From contig NZ_JAKFFT010000002.1 in the NCBI RefSeq assembly GCF_021502655.1, positions 1,550,001 to 1,614,000 of the forward strand: a DNA stretch of 64,000 bases, given 5' to 3'. Position 1 is the stretch's first letter; each line of letters opens with the position of its first letter. Below the pieces are notes generated by a model. It saw only the letters and a program-made list of their open reading frames with translations, was not told the DNA's origin and ran no database searches. This DNA is from Dyadobacter sp. CY347. GTDB taxonomy: Bacteria > Bacteroidota > Bacteroidia > Cytophagales > Spirosomataceae. This document shows positions 1 through 9,691 of the stretch, piece after piece. Position numbers and translations under genes: made by a program.

Positions 1-1105
1 TGTAAGCACGGTAATTGAAGCCGGAATAAAAGCCCTTAATCCCAACTTTGTTATCAAATAGCTTGTAATAAATGTCCTGCCGCGTTTTCTCCAGATCGTA
101 TTTGGCAGCCGGGTAAACCTCTTTTTCCAAACCACGCGAAATGTCAAGATCGGTATAGCGATCGATTACTGTGGAATAATCCGCTTGCTGGAATACCTGG
201 AAACCATTTGCGAGGCGATACTGCTGGTAGATGTGCAGTCCTTGTCTCCTTTCCCAGGAGTTCGCATCGTCGCTGATCCGCGCCGCGCCGTCATACGAAT
301 ATTTGTCAACGATACCATCGTCGCCCACATCCGGGATCACCCCGCCCTGCTCGCGGACTTTCTGGTTCATATGGCGGTAATGGGCGAGTATCAGGTATTT
401 TTTATTTTTGGAAAAAAAGCTTGTATGTGCCAGAAGGGTCCAGTTTTGTCCCAGAAATGCGCCGGAGTTCAATGTGTTTACAAACCCGTATTGCTTGTTG
501 GAAGTAAGCCTTCGAAAGCCAAGCCCGAAATTGAAACGGGAATGGACATTCTGTGTATAAGAAAAGCTTCCCAATGAGGTTTTTCGTGCACCGGAAATAA
601 AATTGAGCTCTGTATGCTGCGATTTGGTGTCCATATACTGCACATCCTCAGGCTTGATCGCATAAGCATCGTAAGATCTGAAACCCAATTGTGTCCCGAT
701 ATCCTCCCGCGGCGAAAAAAGAAGGTTCCGGGTGGCGGTAACCGTGTTCCCCAGGTCCGTAAGCTTTCCCCATGAACGGTCCACCGGCGTCCAGCGGTGA
801 AAATTTGTCAAGCTCGTGTCGACCCGGTAACGTGTTGAATCCCGGTTATTTAAAATGTCGTTCTCGAAATAATGGTGGGTGGTGCTGGGGCCGTAAATGT
901 TCTTTGTGCTGTCGTCGAGGATCACGCCGCCCGTCTGTGAGCCGCCCGTGCCGCTTGTGCTTCCCTGCTGGCCGCGTGCGCCGCCGCTGCCCGTATTACC
1001 CGGCATCTGCATGCCGCCGGGCATCCTTACCTGCGCCTGAATGGTCGGAATAAAAAAGATGAAACTGCCTAAAACCCACAGTATTATATAAAAAGCAATT
1101 CTCAT
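1..1105 (-). CDS. Putative porin, outer-membrane beta-barrel (3' end outside window)
   Basis: The reading frame is open from the ATG at 1103-1105 to the window edge, so only the N-terminal ~368 residues are seen. It begins with a signal peptide (MRIAFYIILWVLGSFIFF...QAQ), then a Gly/Gln/Met-rich low-complexity stretch, then alternating aromatic/polar segments typical of a beta-barrel (for example RRQGLHIYQQYRLANGFQVF and DIYYKLFDNKVGIKGFYSGF). This resembles the Bacteroidetes 'putative porin' family (Porin_10-like), whose members are ~600-700 aa, so about half is missing. The start lies 8 bp from the lpxK stop on the same strand, so the two are probably cotranscribed with lpxK upstream. The substrate cannot be told. 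The family assignment is by overall pattern, not by a diagnostic motif. Confidence 0.75.
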   Translation of the reverse strand, partial: MRIAFYIILWVLGSFIFFIPTIQAQVRMPGGMQMPGNTGSGGARGQQGSTSGTGGSQTGGVILDDSTKNIYGPSTTHHYFENDILNNRDSTRYRVDTSLTNFHRWTPVDRSWGKLTDLGNTVTATRNLLFSPREDIGTQLGFRSYDAYAIKPEDVQYMDTKSQHTELNFISGARKTSLGSFSYTQNVHSRFNFGLGFRRLTSNKQYGFVNTLNSGAFLGQNWTLLAHTSFFSKNKKYLILAHYRHMNQKVREQGGVIPDVGDDGIVDKYSYDGAARISDDANSWERRQGLHIYQQYRLANGFQVFQQADYSTVIDRYTDLDISRGLEKEVYPAAKYDLEKTRQDIYYKLFDNKVGIKGFYSGFNYRAY

Positions 1106-1113
1106 AGAAGCAA

Positions 1114-2166
1114 CTATCGTTCTGCCTGAAAGAGGTGACCGGTTTGTTTAAAAATCCATTCATGGAAGCGTCCGGTATCACTGCCGAAACTCACGGTAAC
1201 AGGAATATAGGCAAACTTTCCTGCCACGCCTGATGCTTCAACCAACGGCTTCAACTTAACCATATCCTTTTCGGTTGTTACCACAAAAGTATCGTTTTTT
1301 AAGTTCTTAATCAGTTCTTCCACGTCACCGGAAGAGTAATTATGATGATCCCGAAAAACAACCTCATCTGTAACGTCAAACCGGGCCCGCAGATGTGCAG
1401 CGAAGGGCAAAGGATTTGCAATGCCAGCGGCCATTTTAACTTTATTTAACGATATAGGCTTCCCTGCAAAGCTTTCGGGTTGACCGTATTCAATAAATGA
1501 AAAGAAAACCGGCGTTTCCGGGCGGCTGTATTTCTGAATTTGCCGCGTAACTTCCGCCCTGACGTCGTCCGTCAGCAGGGCAGGGGCTTTGGTGACAATG
1601 ATGGCGTCGGCCCTTCTGGCGCCCTTGCGGTTTTCGCGCAGGCGTCCGGCAGGGAAAGGGAGATCATTATAAAATGGTCTCTGAAAATCGTTTAACAGCA
1701 AATTAACATCCCGGGAAATGGCCCTGTGCTGAAAAGCGTCGTCCAGGAACAGGAGCTTTCTTTCAGGATTTGAGACAGCAATGTTCTGCGCACCTTTGAA
1801 GCGGTCTTCCGAAACGGCGACCACGACTTCGGGATGAAATTTGAGAAAATACTGCATAGGCTCATCGCCGATCCCGGCTGGCGTTGACGCAGGATTGGCC
1901 AAAATGAAACCACGTGTTTTGCGTCCGTAACCCCTGCTTAATATGGCCGTGGGTATTTTATTGGAAAAGAGTCTTGTGAGATATTCGGTAACAGGCGTTT
2001 TGCCCGTTCCGCCGACGGTGAGGTTGCCAATGGAAATCACAAACCGGGGAGGCCTTCCGGAAGAAAATAACCGGTGATCGTAACACGAATTGCGGAGGTT
2101 GGTGATCAAACCATATACCCACGAAAACGGTGTCAGTGCGATTTTTATCCAATTATGTTCTTTCAT
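1114..2166 (-). CDS. lpxK: Tetraacyldisaccharide 4'-kinase LpxK
   Basis: LpxK phosphorylates the 4' position of the lipid A disaccharide precursor at the inner membrane, the sixth step of the Raetz pathway. The 350-residue product has a hydrophobic N-terminus followed by the family's P-loop GNLTVGGTGKTP. After this come the SRGYGRK segment, the DEP motif (GIGDEPMQ), the LDDAFQHR motif and the PAGRLREN stretch, all in the expected order. The reading frame stays open upstream to 2361. I chose the ATG at 2164-2166 (MKEHNWIK) because the longer version would overlap the divergent menC and has no family-like sequence. The length fits the family (~330-360 aa). The porin gene follows 8 bp downstream. 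The identification is secure. Confidence 0.95.
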   Translation of the reverse strand: MKEHNWIKIALTPFSWVYGLITNLRNSCYDHRLFSSGRPPRFVISIGNLTVGGTGKTPVTEYLTRLFSNKIPTAILSRGYGRKTRGFILANPASTPAGIGDEPMQYFLKFHPEVVVAVSEDRFKGAQNIAVSNPERKLLFLDDAFQHRAISRDVNLLLNDFQRPFYNDLPFPAGRLRENRKGARRADAIIVTKAPALLTDDVRAEVTRQIQKYSRPETPVFFSFIEYGQPESFAGKPISLNKVKMAAGIANPLPFAAHLRARFDVTDEVVFRDHHNYSSGDVEELIKNLKNDTFVVTTEKDMVKLKPLVEASGVAGKFAYIPVTVSFGSDTGRFHEWIFKQTGHLFQAER

Positions 2167-2233
2167 AACTGGTGCATAATTACGTATTTTTTGGCTAATA
2201 TTGTGCCCCGAAAAACTCTGACACCTCAAAATC

Positions 2234-3316
2234 ATGCCTTTAAAAATTGTGTATAAACCGTACACGCTGCATTTTCGGAATGAAGCGCGCACCTCCCGGG
2301 GGGTTCTTACACAAAAGACTTCATGGCTGATCAAAATCACTGATTCCGAGAAACCTGGCATTGAAGGTTATGGCGAATGCGGCCCGCTGCCCGGTCTGAG
2401 CGTCGACGATATGCCCGATTATGAGCTGCAACTGACCGCTGTCTGCGATCTTTTCAACGACATGGATCTGGACGTTTTTCCTTTTAATCTCGGCATTATT
2501 CTGGACCAGGTTATCCCGCAGCATTTGCCTTCTGTTCGGTTTGGAATAGAAATGGCTTTGCTGGACATTATGAACGGTGGGGAAAGGGTTCAGTTCAAAA
2601 ATGCTTTTTCACGAGGAGAGAGCGGTATACTGATGAACGGGCTGATCTGGATGGGTTCCTACGAAAATATGTCCGAGCAGGTCCAGGATAAGTTGGAGCA
2701 GGGTTTTTCTACATTAAAGATGAAAGTTGGCGCGATCAACTTTGATCAGGAATGCCGCATTCTTGAATCCATCCGCAAGCGTTTTGATAAAGAAGACATT
2801 ACATTAAGGGTGGATGCAAACGGTGCTTTTGAAGCAGATAATGTTGACGAAAAGCTCAAACGACTGGCCGAATTTGACCTGCATTCCATTGAACAGCCCG
2901 TTAAGCCCGGACAACATCAGCTTATGCAGGAATTGTGCGTTTCGTCGCCCATTCCCGTTGCGCTGGACGAAGAGCTGATCGGCATATTCGATTACCGGGA
3001 AAAATTTGCTATGCTGAAAAAGCTGATGCCCCCGTTTATCATTTTGAAGCCCACATTACTCGGCGGTTTCCGGCACACATCCGAATGGATCGAAATTGCA
3101 AACCGGCTCAACATTGGCTGGTGGATCACTTCTTCATTGGAATCCAACATTGGCCTCAGCGCCATCGCGCAGTTCACGGCTTCCTATAATAACCCGCTTC
3201 CGCAGGGTTTGGGGACCGGCCAGCTTTACACCAATAATTTTGAGTCGCCATTGGTTGTGCAAAACGGCTATCTTATTTACGATAAATCAGGAAGCCCAAT
3301 TCAGCCCTTTTTTTAA
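2234..3316 (+). CDS. menC: o-Succinylbenzoate synthase-like enolase superfamily protein (MenC)
   Basis: MenC dehydrates SHCHC to o-succinylbenzoate in menaquinone biosynthesis. The 360-residue protein shows the enolase-superfamily layout: an N-terminal capping domain, then a barrel with the KxK motif (LKMKVG), the metal ligands in RVDANGAF, SIEQPV and LDEEL, and the second catalytic Lys in ILKPTLLGG. SSLESNIG closes the barrel. These match the OSBS subgroup of Bacteroidetes, although L-Ala-D/L-Glu epimerases share several motifs and no other men gene is nearby to confirm. It is divergent from lpxK (67 bp between starts). Its 3' end overlaps the convergent hemF by 30 bp. Confidence 0.85.
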   Translation: MPLKIVYKPYTLHFRNEARTSRGVLTQKTSWLIKITDSEKPGIEGYGECGPLPGLSVDDMPDYELQLTAVCDLFNDMDLDVFPFNLGIILDQVIPQHLPSVRFGIEMALLDIMNGGERVQFKNAFSRGESGILMNGLIWMGSYENMSEQVQDKLEQGFSTLKMKVGAINFDQECRILESIRKRFDKEDITLRVDANGAFEADNVDEKLKRLAEFDLHSIEQPVKPGQHQLMQELCVSSPIPVALDEELIGIFDYREKFAMLKKLMPPFIILKPTLLGGFRHTSEWIEIANRLNIGWWITSSLESNIGLSAIAQFTASYNNPLPQGLGTGQLYTNNFESPLVVQNGYLIYDKSGSPIQPFF

Positions 3317-4204
3317 CGCTTCCAAAGTTTCAGCCTCCGGCGAGCCTGCTTCGGGTTCGTAATTGTATTCCCAATTTGCCTGCGGCGGCAAGCTCATCAA
3401 TATTGATTCCGTGCGGCCATTGGTTTCCAGGCCAAACTTCGTCCCGCGGTCCCAAACCAGATTAAACTCCACATAACGGCCTCTTCGCAGAAACTGCCAT
3501 TGCTTTTGGGCTTCCGTGAATGCTTCGTCGCGGTGTTTATGCATTAATGCAGTATATATAGGTGCAAATGATTCGCCGATCTCCTTTACGAAAGCAAAAA
3601 GAGCCTCTTTTGAAAGCCCATTCCCATTTCCGGCATCATCCGGTTTCAGATAATCAAAGAAAATGCCTCCTATGCCCCGGGTTTCGTTTCTGTGTTGAAT
3701 AAAGAAATAATCGTCGGCCCAGGTTTTGAATTTGGGGTAAAAATCAATGTGATGCTTATTGCAGGATTGTTTCAGATAATTGTGAAAAAAAGCGGCATCT
3801 GCTTCATTAATATAGTGCGGGGTTAAATCAATGCCGCCGCCAAACCAGCAAGTGCCATTGCTTAGCTCGAAATAGCGCACATTCATATGTATAATAGGCA
3901 CATGCGGATTGTAGGGGTGCATGACTATGGAGACGCCGGTAGCCGTGAAGTGAAAATCGTCATTTTCGCCCAGGTTCATTTGCTGACGAAGCCTTGGATG
4001 CACTTCACCCTGCACTTTTGAAAAATTGACGCCGCCTTTTTCCAACACACTGCCATGCTGGATCAGCCGCGTCCTTCCGCCGCCACCCGAATGGTGTTCC
4101 CACAGATCTTCCTTAAATTTTCCCGTCCCATCCGCATCCGCAATCGCACTGCAAATACTGTCCTGCAATTCCTTAAAAAATCCTTCTATTTCGTCGACCT
4201 TCAT
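3287..4204 (-). CDS. hemF: Oxygen-dependent coproporphyrinogen III oxidase
   Basis: HemF decarboxylates two propionates of coproporphyrinogen III to vinyl groups using O2, a late step of haem synthesis in the cytoplasm. The 305-residue product has the usual length. It carries the family signatures GGGGRTRL near residue 40, VIMHPYNPHVPIIHMNVRYFE-type and WFGGGIDLTP segments, the YFFIQHRNETRGIGGIFFD signature, and the C-terminal GRYVEFNLVWDRGTKFGL...RTESILMSLPP. The ATG at 4202-4204 gives the family N-terminus. It is convergent with menC, with 30 bp of coding overlap, and no terminator lies between them. The presence of HemF points to aerobic growth. Confidence 0.96.
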   Translation of the reverse strand: MKVDEIEGFFKELQDSICSAIADADGTGKFKEDLWEHHSGGGGRTRLIQHGSVLEKGGVNFSKVQGEVHPRLRQQMNLGENDDFHFTATGVSIVMHPYNPHVPIIHMNVRYFELSNGTCWFGGGIDLTPHYINEADAAFFHNYLKQSCNKHHIDFYPKFKTWADDYFFIQHRNETRGIGGIFFDYLKPDDAGNGNGLSKEALFAFVKEIGESFAPIYTALMHKHRDEAFTEAQKQWQFLRRGRYVEFNLVWDRGTKFGLETNGRTESILMSLPPQANWEYNYEPEAGSPEAETLEALKKGLNWAS

Positions 4205-4581
4205 ACCTAACCGTTATCGTAGCGGGCAAAAATACGATAAAACTTAAAACACCCTTCGCAGGACAGGCAAATCCGGCATCTGGTTTCATGATAGTTTGCA
4301 GGCATGTGTAGAAAAAATTAGATAAAGTAAAATTTTAACCAGAATCGTTATAAAAAAGTAAACAAAGGGTGACTTTTTACCGAAAAAATGCGCACAACGT
4401 CGTTTGAAAGATAATGTTGCCAAATCGGCCACGATTTTCTTGATATCTATGATTTTTTCTATAATTTGCCAGTAATAGCCTATTTTACTCGAAACATCAA
4501 TTTTTAGCCCGCTCTGTTTTGTGACAGTAGGTTACAACTACATCTTTTTTTATTTATATTTTAAACAAACCCGAACAGTTA
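4205..4581. promoter_or_regulatory. Intergenic region with candidate Bacteroidetes-type promoter for susC
   Basis: This 377-bp AT-rich gap separates divergent hemF and the SusC gene. TTG at 4440-4442 and TATAATTTG at 4460-4468, 17 bp apart, loosely fit the Bacteroidetes -33/-7 consensus (TTTG ... TAnnTTTG). If used, the susC message would have a leader of ~105 nt. I see no clear sigma/anti-sigma or hybrid-regulator gene beside the SusCD pair, so the regulator is unknown. Confidence 0.3.
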
Positions 4582-7500
4582 ATGAAAAAAAATCTCTACC
4601 TGACTATCTTACTGTGTTTCTCTGTGCTGCACGTCTGGGCACAAAACCAGCTAAGCGGACGCATTACTGATGCTTCCGAAAATGTGCCATTACCCGGGGT
4701 TAGCGTGCTCTTAAAAGGAACAACTACCGGAACGACGACGGACGCTGACGGCCGTTTTATGCTTGCCACTCCCTCTAACACAGGAACACTGGTTGTTTCC
4801 TACATCGGTTATTTCACCCAGGAGGTTGAGATCGGAAACCGCAGCACGATCGACATTTCCATGAGCGCGGACGTAAAATCTCTTACGGAAGTCGTTGTAA
4901 CAGGTTATGCGGCTCAACGCAAAAAGGACATTACCGGGGCTGTGACGGTCATTAATACCAAGGAATTAACGGCTGTGCCTTCTGCGAGCGTTACGCAAAT
5001 GTTGCAGGGACGCGCAGCGGGTGTAACCGTTGGAAATGATAACTCTCCGGGCGGCGGAACAATGGTCCGTATCCGTGGATTCGGGTCTATCAACAACAAC
5101 AGCCCGCTCTACGTAATAGACGGAGTTCCTACACAAGGAACACTTAACCAGCTGAACCCGAATGACATCGAATCCATGCAGGTGTTGAAGGATGCTTCCG
5201 CGGCTTCTATTTACGGTGCACGTGCGGCAAACGGGGTTGTGATCATTACAACTAAAAAAGGAAAACAAGGCGACCCGAGCATTACATTTGATTTTTACAC
5301 GGGTACGCAGAGACCTGGTAAAATGCTTGATCTGTTGAATACAAAGGAGTTGGGCCAGTATTTGTATCAGTCGGACCTGGGCGCTGGTAAAAATCCTTCG
5401 GCGACTTCGCCTTCTGTACAATATAAGTTTGACGAAAATGGCAACCAGACCATTGCGGATTACATTTATCCGAACGTTTATGGTGAATTGCCATCCAATT
5501 ACACTTATACCAATGACATTGCGGATCCTGCGCTTGGCAAAACAGCTTTCAACATTACAAAAGCAAACAAAGAAGGAACTGACTGGCAGGACGTGATCTT
5601 CGATCCGGCACCGATTTCCAACTATCAGATCGGTGCAAGCGGTGGTTCGAAATCAGCTAAATATGCGATTTCTGCCAACCATTTCAAGCAGGATGGTATT
5701 TTGAGATATACCAAATACAAAAGATACTCGATCCGCGCCAACACAGAGTTCACAAAAGGCAAATTCACTGTGGGAGAGAACCTTACGTTCTCTTATGATG
5801 AAAGACAAGGCATTACTAACAATGACGAGGGTAACCCGATCATGTTTGCCATCCGCGTTCACCCGATCATTCCGGTTTTTGACATTACAGGAGGTCCTGC
5901 TGCCTTGGGCGGAACGAACCTTTCAGCATACAATGGATTCGCAGGAAGCCGCGGCAGTAACCTGGGTAATGCGCCAAACCCGTTGGCACGTCTGTATCGT
6001 GAGCAGGACAACATTACAAAAGGCACGCACGTGTTCGGAAACATGTTTGCACAGGTGGATATCTTGCCAGGACTGGTTGCGCGTACCAGCTTTGGTTTGG
6101 AATACAACCAGACAAACCGCTCGGAATATTTCCACCGCGACATTGAAGCAGCAGAATCCAGAAATGCGAATAGCCTGAACGTGATCAACAACCTGGACCG
6201 CTCGATCACGTGGTTCAATACATTGAATTATGCCAAAACATTTGGTGTGCACAACTTCAATTTCCTGGTGGGAACAGAAGCTGTTAAAACCTATTTTGCT
6301 GCTTTTCAGGCAAGCAGGAGTGGCTTTGCATTTGATGACCTGGACTATCGTTATCTGGATGCAGGTTCGGCGTCCGGTTTGGCCAATGCAGGAGGTGGTG
6401 CGGAAAGAACGGCACTTTTCTCCCAGTTCGGAAAAATCAACTATGGTTTCAAAGAGCTTTTGCTGGCTGACTTTACATTGCGTCGCGACGGATCTTCCCG
6501 TTTCTCAGAAGCCAACCGTTACGGTATATTCCCCGCATTCTCGGTGGGTATGCGCCTTACAGAGCTGGAATTCATGAAGCCTACCAAGAAGATTTTGGAT
6601 GACCTGAAAATTCGTTTTGGCTGGGGTAAAACAGGTAACCAGCTGATCCCGAACGTTTACAATGCTTACACATTGTACGCGCCTGACCCACAGAATAATG
6701 CTTACGATATTAATGGAACAGGAACATCTATCGTGGGTGGATTTGACCTTGTGCAGTTTGGTAATAACAATGGTAAATGGGAAACCAATACTTCTACGAA
6801 CATTGGTCTTGACGCCGTGTTGCTGAATGGTAAACTGGAATTCGTGCTTGACTTGTACAACCGTAAGACAACGGATATGTTGACGCAGATCGCCATTCCA
6901 AGAACAGCCGGAACAGGAACGATCCCTTACACGAACATTGGTGAGGTTAGCAACAAGGGTTTTGACATCGGTCTTAACTTCCGCGATAAAAAAGGAGATT
7001 TCTACTACGCAGCGGGTGTGAATTTTGGTCATTATAAAAATGAAGTGATCAAACTGAACAATGACCCTAACGCAACGATCTTCGGTTTCTCAACGCGCCT
7101 TCCGGCTATGTCCGCAACCAAAGCAGGTTACCCGATCGCGAGCTATTATGGATACTTCGTGGATGGTGTGATCAAAGATCAGGCAGAGGCAGATGCAGCT
7201 CCTAAATTCGGATCGTATACACGTGAGGGAACATTCAAATTCCGGGATGTAAATGGCGATGGCATCATCACTGCCGCTGACCGTACGATCATCGGCAGCC
7301 CGCACCCTGATTTCAATTATGGTGTGAATTTGAATGTAGGTTACAAAGCATTTGACCTGACTGTATTCGGCCAGGGCGTTCAGGGCAATGAAATCTTTAA
7401 TTATGTGAGATACTGGACGGATTTCAACGTTTTCCAGGGTAACAGATCCAAAGACATGCTTTACAATTCCTGGAAAAAGCCGGGTGACGACGCGAAATTG

Positions 7501-7818
7501 CCACGCTTGAACTCTGGCGATGCAACGAGCCAGCAGGTTTCTTCCTACTTCCTGGAAGATGGTTCTTACTTCCGTGTGAAAAATGTTCAGCTGACTTACA
7601 CATTGCCTGTTAAATTGCTGAAAAGGGTGAAAATCGCTTCCGCGCAGGTGTACGTGCAAGGACAAAACATGTTCACATTCACGAAATACACAGGGCTTGA
7701 TCCGGACATTAACCTGAGAAGATCTGGTAATAACAACGAAGACAAGCACATGGGTGTGGATGAAGGTGCTTACCCGGTTTCTAAATCATATCTGGTAGGC
7801 TTGCGTTTTGGTTTCTAA
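4582..7818 (+). CDS. SusC/RagA family TonB-linked outer-membrane transporter
   Basis: This is the outer-membrane pore of a SusCD nutrient-uptake pair, powered by TonB. The 1078-residue protein has a signal peptide (to ...HVWAQ) and a carboxypeptidase-D-like regulatory domain (~22-105; PLPGVSVLLKGT, TTDADGRF). Next come the SusC-specific signature around the TonB-box/plug start (EVVVTGYAAQRKKDITGAV), the plug domain (MLQGRAAGVTV, VRIRGFGSINNNSPLYVIDGV-type motif, DASAASIYGARAANGVVIITTK) and a ~800-residue barrel. Length and motif order are complete for the family. It is followed within 34 bp by the SusD partner and shares its terminator. No glycosidase lies next to it, so the substrate (glycan, peptide or other) is not evident. 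Confidence 0.95.
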   Translation: MKKNLYLTILLCFSVLHVWAQNQLSGRITDASENVPLPGVSVLLKGTTTGTTTDADGRFMLATPSNTGTLVVSYIGYFTQEVEIGNRSTIDISMSADVKSLTEVVVTGYAAQRKKDITGAVTVINTKELTAVPSASVTQMLQGRAAGVTVGNDNSPGGGTMVRIRGFGSINNNSPLYVIDGVPTQGTLNQLNPNDIESMQVLKDASAASIYGARAANGVVIITTKKGKQGDPSITFDFYTGTQRPGKMLDLLNTKELGQYLYQSDLGAGKNPSATSPSVQYKFDENGNQTIADYIYPNVYGELPSNYTYTNDIADPALGKTAFNITKANKEGTDWQDVIFDPAPISNYQIGASGGSKSAKYAISANHFKQDGILRYTKYKRYSIRANTEFTKGKFTVGENLTFSYDERQGITNNDEGNPIMFAIRVHPIIPVFDITGGPAALGGTNLSAYNGFAGSRGSNLGNAPNPLARLYREQDNITKGTHVFGNMFAQVDILPGLVARTSFGLEYNQTNRSEYFHRDIEAAESRNANSLNVINNLDRSITWFNTLNYAKTFGVHNFNFLVGTEAVKTYFAAFQASRSGFAFDDLDYRYLDAGSASGLANAGGGAERTALFSQFGKINYGFKELLLADFTLRRDGSSRFSEANRYGIFPAFSVGMRLTELEFMKPTKKILDDLKIRFGWGKTGNQLIPNVYNAYTLYAPDPQNNAYDINGTGTSIVGGFDLVQFGNNNGKWETNTSTNIGLDAVLLNGKLEFVLDLYNRKTTDMLTQIAIPRTAGTGTIPYTNIGEVSNKGFDIGLNFRDKKGDFYYAAGVNFGHYKNEVIKLNNDPNATIFGFSTRLPAMSATKAGYPIASYYGYFVDGVIKDQAEADAAPKFGSYTREGTFKFRDVNGDGIITAADRTIIGSPHPDFNYGVNLNVGYKAFDLTVFGQGVQGNEIFNYVRYWTDFNVFQGNRSKDMLYNSWKKPGDDAKLPRLNSGDATSQQVSSYFLEDGSYFRVKNVQLTYTLPVKLLKRVKIASAQVYVQGQNMFTFTKYTGLDPDINLRRSGNNNEDKHMGVDEGAYPVSKSYLVGLRFGF

Positions 7819-7852
7819 TCCTTTGACATTCACGAAATTTCTTATCATTACA

Positions 7853-9616
7853 ATGAAAAAAATAACCATATTAATCGTTCTGATTGGACTGAGCTTTTCA
7901 TGCTCTGACAGCTTTTTCGATCTTAAACCGCAGGGCCGCGCGTCTGTTGAGCAGCTAAGTAATAAAAATGGCGTAAACGCCTTATTAATAGGTGCTTATT
8001 CGCTTGTTGATGGCGTTGGCTCAGGGAATACAGGTCGTCAGTCTACGGTTTCAAACTATGTTTTTGGCGGAATTGCCAGCGATGATGCGGTGAAAGGAAC
8101 CGATGCAGGTGACCAGCCGGAACAGTCGTTCATCGAGCAGTACAACTGGCTTTCGGACAACACTTACTTCCTGGGCAAATGGTGGCACCAATATGATGGT
8201 GTTGCAAGATGTAACGAAGTGATCCAGATCGCTACGAGTGATTTGGTAAAGGATATGACGGAGGCTGAAATTGCTCAGGTTGTTGCGGAAGCGCGTTTTT
8301 TGAGAGGTTTCTACCATTTTGAAGCCAAGAAAATGTGGAACAAGATTCCATTTATCGACGAAACCGTGTATGTGTCAGCGGATCCGAACTCAACCAAAGT
8401 CCCTAATACAGACGATGTTTGGCCTAAAATTGAGGCTGATTTCAAATTTGCAGCGGATAATTTGCCACCGGTTCAGGCCCAAAAAGGAAGAGCAACACAA
8501 TGGGCTGCGAAATCCTTTCTGGCAAAAACCTATTTATTCCAAAAGAAATGGGCTGAGGCAAAAACTTTGCTGGACGATGTGTTGAAAAATTCAGGCAAAA
8601 AACTGGTTGCCAACTATCACGATAATTACAGGACAACTGGCAACAACAACACCGAATCGATCTTTGAAGTGCAGTTTTCTGTAAACGACGGAACGAATGG
8701 TAACAATGGTAATGCGGGTGATAACCTGAACTGGCCGTATTCTGCGGGTGCGCCCGGACGTGGCTGCTGCGGTTTTTACCAGGCTTCGCACAACCTTGTG
8801 AATGCATTCAAAACCGAAAATGGCTTGCCGATGATCGGTACTGCTGCGGACGGCACTTTGGATACATACAATAAAGTGGACCTTCCGAATGACCAGGGAA
8901 TCGTTTCTTCCGCTGCATTTACATTAGACAAAACAGTTCCTGTGGACCCACGCCTTGACTGGACAGTTGGCCGTCGCGGCGTTAACTTCCTGGATTGGGG
9001 CCCTATGCCGGGCTCTGCCTGGATTCGTGATCAGGTTTATGCGGGACCATTTACAGGTAAAAAATGGATGTATTACCTGTCTGAGGAAAACAGCACAACG
9101 CACTCCACAAGCAAGCGTAACGTGAACAACAACTTCCGCATGATCAAGCTTTCACACGTATTATTGTGGCTGGCTGAATGTGAAGTTGAACTTGGAAACC
9201 TGGCAGCCGCGGAAGGTTATGTAAACCAGATCCGTTTGCGCGCAAAAACCGGCTCGGTTCAGGATGCTTCCGTGACTTACAAAGTGGAGCCCTATCCGGC
9301 AGGAACATTCGCAGGCAAAGGTGCCGACTACGCCAGAAACGCAGTCCGCATGGAGCAGAGATTGGAATTTGCGATGGAAGGCCACCGCTTCTTCGACCTG
9401 GTTCGCTGGGGCATTGCCGCCAAAGTGCTTAATAAGTATGCTGCTGAGGAAGCAGTTCCCGGCAAAGAGCCATCCGGCCGTACATTCAGCAAAAGAGGTT
9501 ACATGGCTGGCAAAACCTTTACAGAGAAAAACAACTACTATCCGCTTCCTCAGGACGAAATCCTGAACAGTCAGTTGGATGGTAAGCCTACATTGACGCA
9601 GAACCCAGGTTACTAA
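7853..9616 (+). CDS. SusD/RagB family nutrient-binding lipoprotein
   Basis: This is the surface lipoprotein that caps the SusC pore and binds the imported ligand. I start it at the ATG at 7853 (MKKITILIVLIG...) because this gives a lipoprotein signal with the lipobox LSFSC. An upstream TTG at 7808 overlaps susC and lacks a signal. The 587-residue product has the SusD pattern: TPR-like helices in the first half (AEARFLRGFYHFEAKKMW and WAAKSFLAKTYLFQKKWAEA) and the C-terminal signature VRMEQRLEFAMEGHRFFDLVRWG, followed by NNYYPLPQDEI. It ends 19 bp before a strong hairpin terminator, which closes a two-gene susCD operon. Confidence 0.95.
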   Translation: MKKITILIVLIGLSFSCSDSFFDLKPQGRASVEQLSNKNGVNALLIGAYSLVDGVGSGNTGRQSTVSNYVFGGIASDDAVKGTDAGDQPEQSFIEQYNWLSDNTYFLGKWWHQYDGVARCNEVIQIATSDLVKDMTEAEIAQVVAEARFLRGFYHFEAKKMWNKIPFIDETVYVSADPNSTKVPNTDDVWPKIEADFKFAADNLPPVQAQKGRATQWAAKSFLAKTYLFQKKWAEAKTLLDDVLKNSGKKLVANYHDNYRTTGNNNTESIFEVQFSVNDGTNGNNGNAGDNLNWPYSAGAPGRGCCGFYQASHNLVNAFKTENGLPMIGTAADGTLDTYNKVDLPNDQGIVSSAAFTLDKTVPVDPRLDWTVGRRGVNFLDWGPMPGSAWIRDQVYAGPFTGKKWMYYLSEENSTTHSTSKRNVNNNFRMIKLSHVLLWLAECEVELGNLAAAEGYVNQIRLRAKTGSVQDASVTYKVEPYPAGTFAGKGADYARNAVRMEQRLEFAMEGHRFFDLVRWGIAAKVLNKYAAEEAVPGKEPSGRTFSKRGYMAGKTFTEKNNYYPLPQDEILNSQLDGKPTLTQNPGY

Positions 9617-9634
9617 GATCTGTGCATAACAAAC

Positions 9635-9672
9635 AAAAGCGAGGGCGGCCAAATGGTCGCCCTCGCTTTTTT
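9635..9672 (+). terminator. Rho-independent terminator after susCD
   Basis: A 16-bp stem (left arm 9635-9650, right arm 9655-9670, one G-T wobble) with loop AAAT is built on GCGAGGGCG/CGCCCTCGC and is followed by a T-run. It also begins with an A-run on the left, so it can act in both directions and may terminate the convergent gene at 9692 as well. Confidence 0.9.
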
Positions 9673-9691
9673 ATAACATCCATCCGGTTAA

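Noticed and set aside
185..577. 130-codon plus-strand frame over the porin gene
   Set aside because: It is antisense to a continuous porin frame with a signal peptide and beta-barrel pattern; its own translation has no protein-like features.
2167..2361. N-terminal extension of lpxK
   Set aside because: It overlaps divergent menC and has no LpxK-like sequence; the ATG at 2166 gives the normal length.
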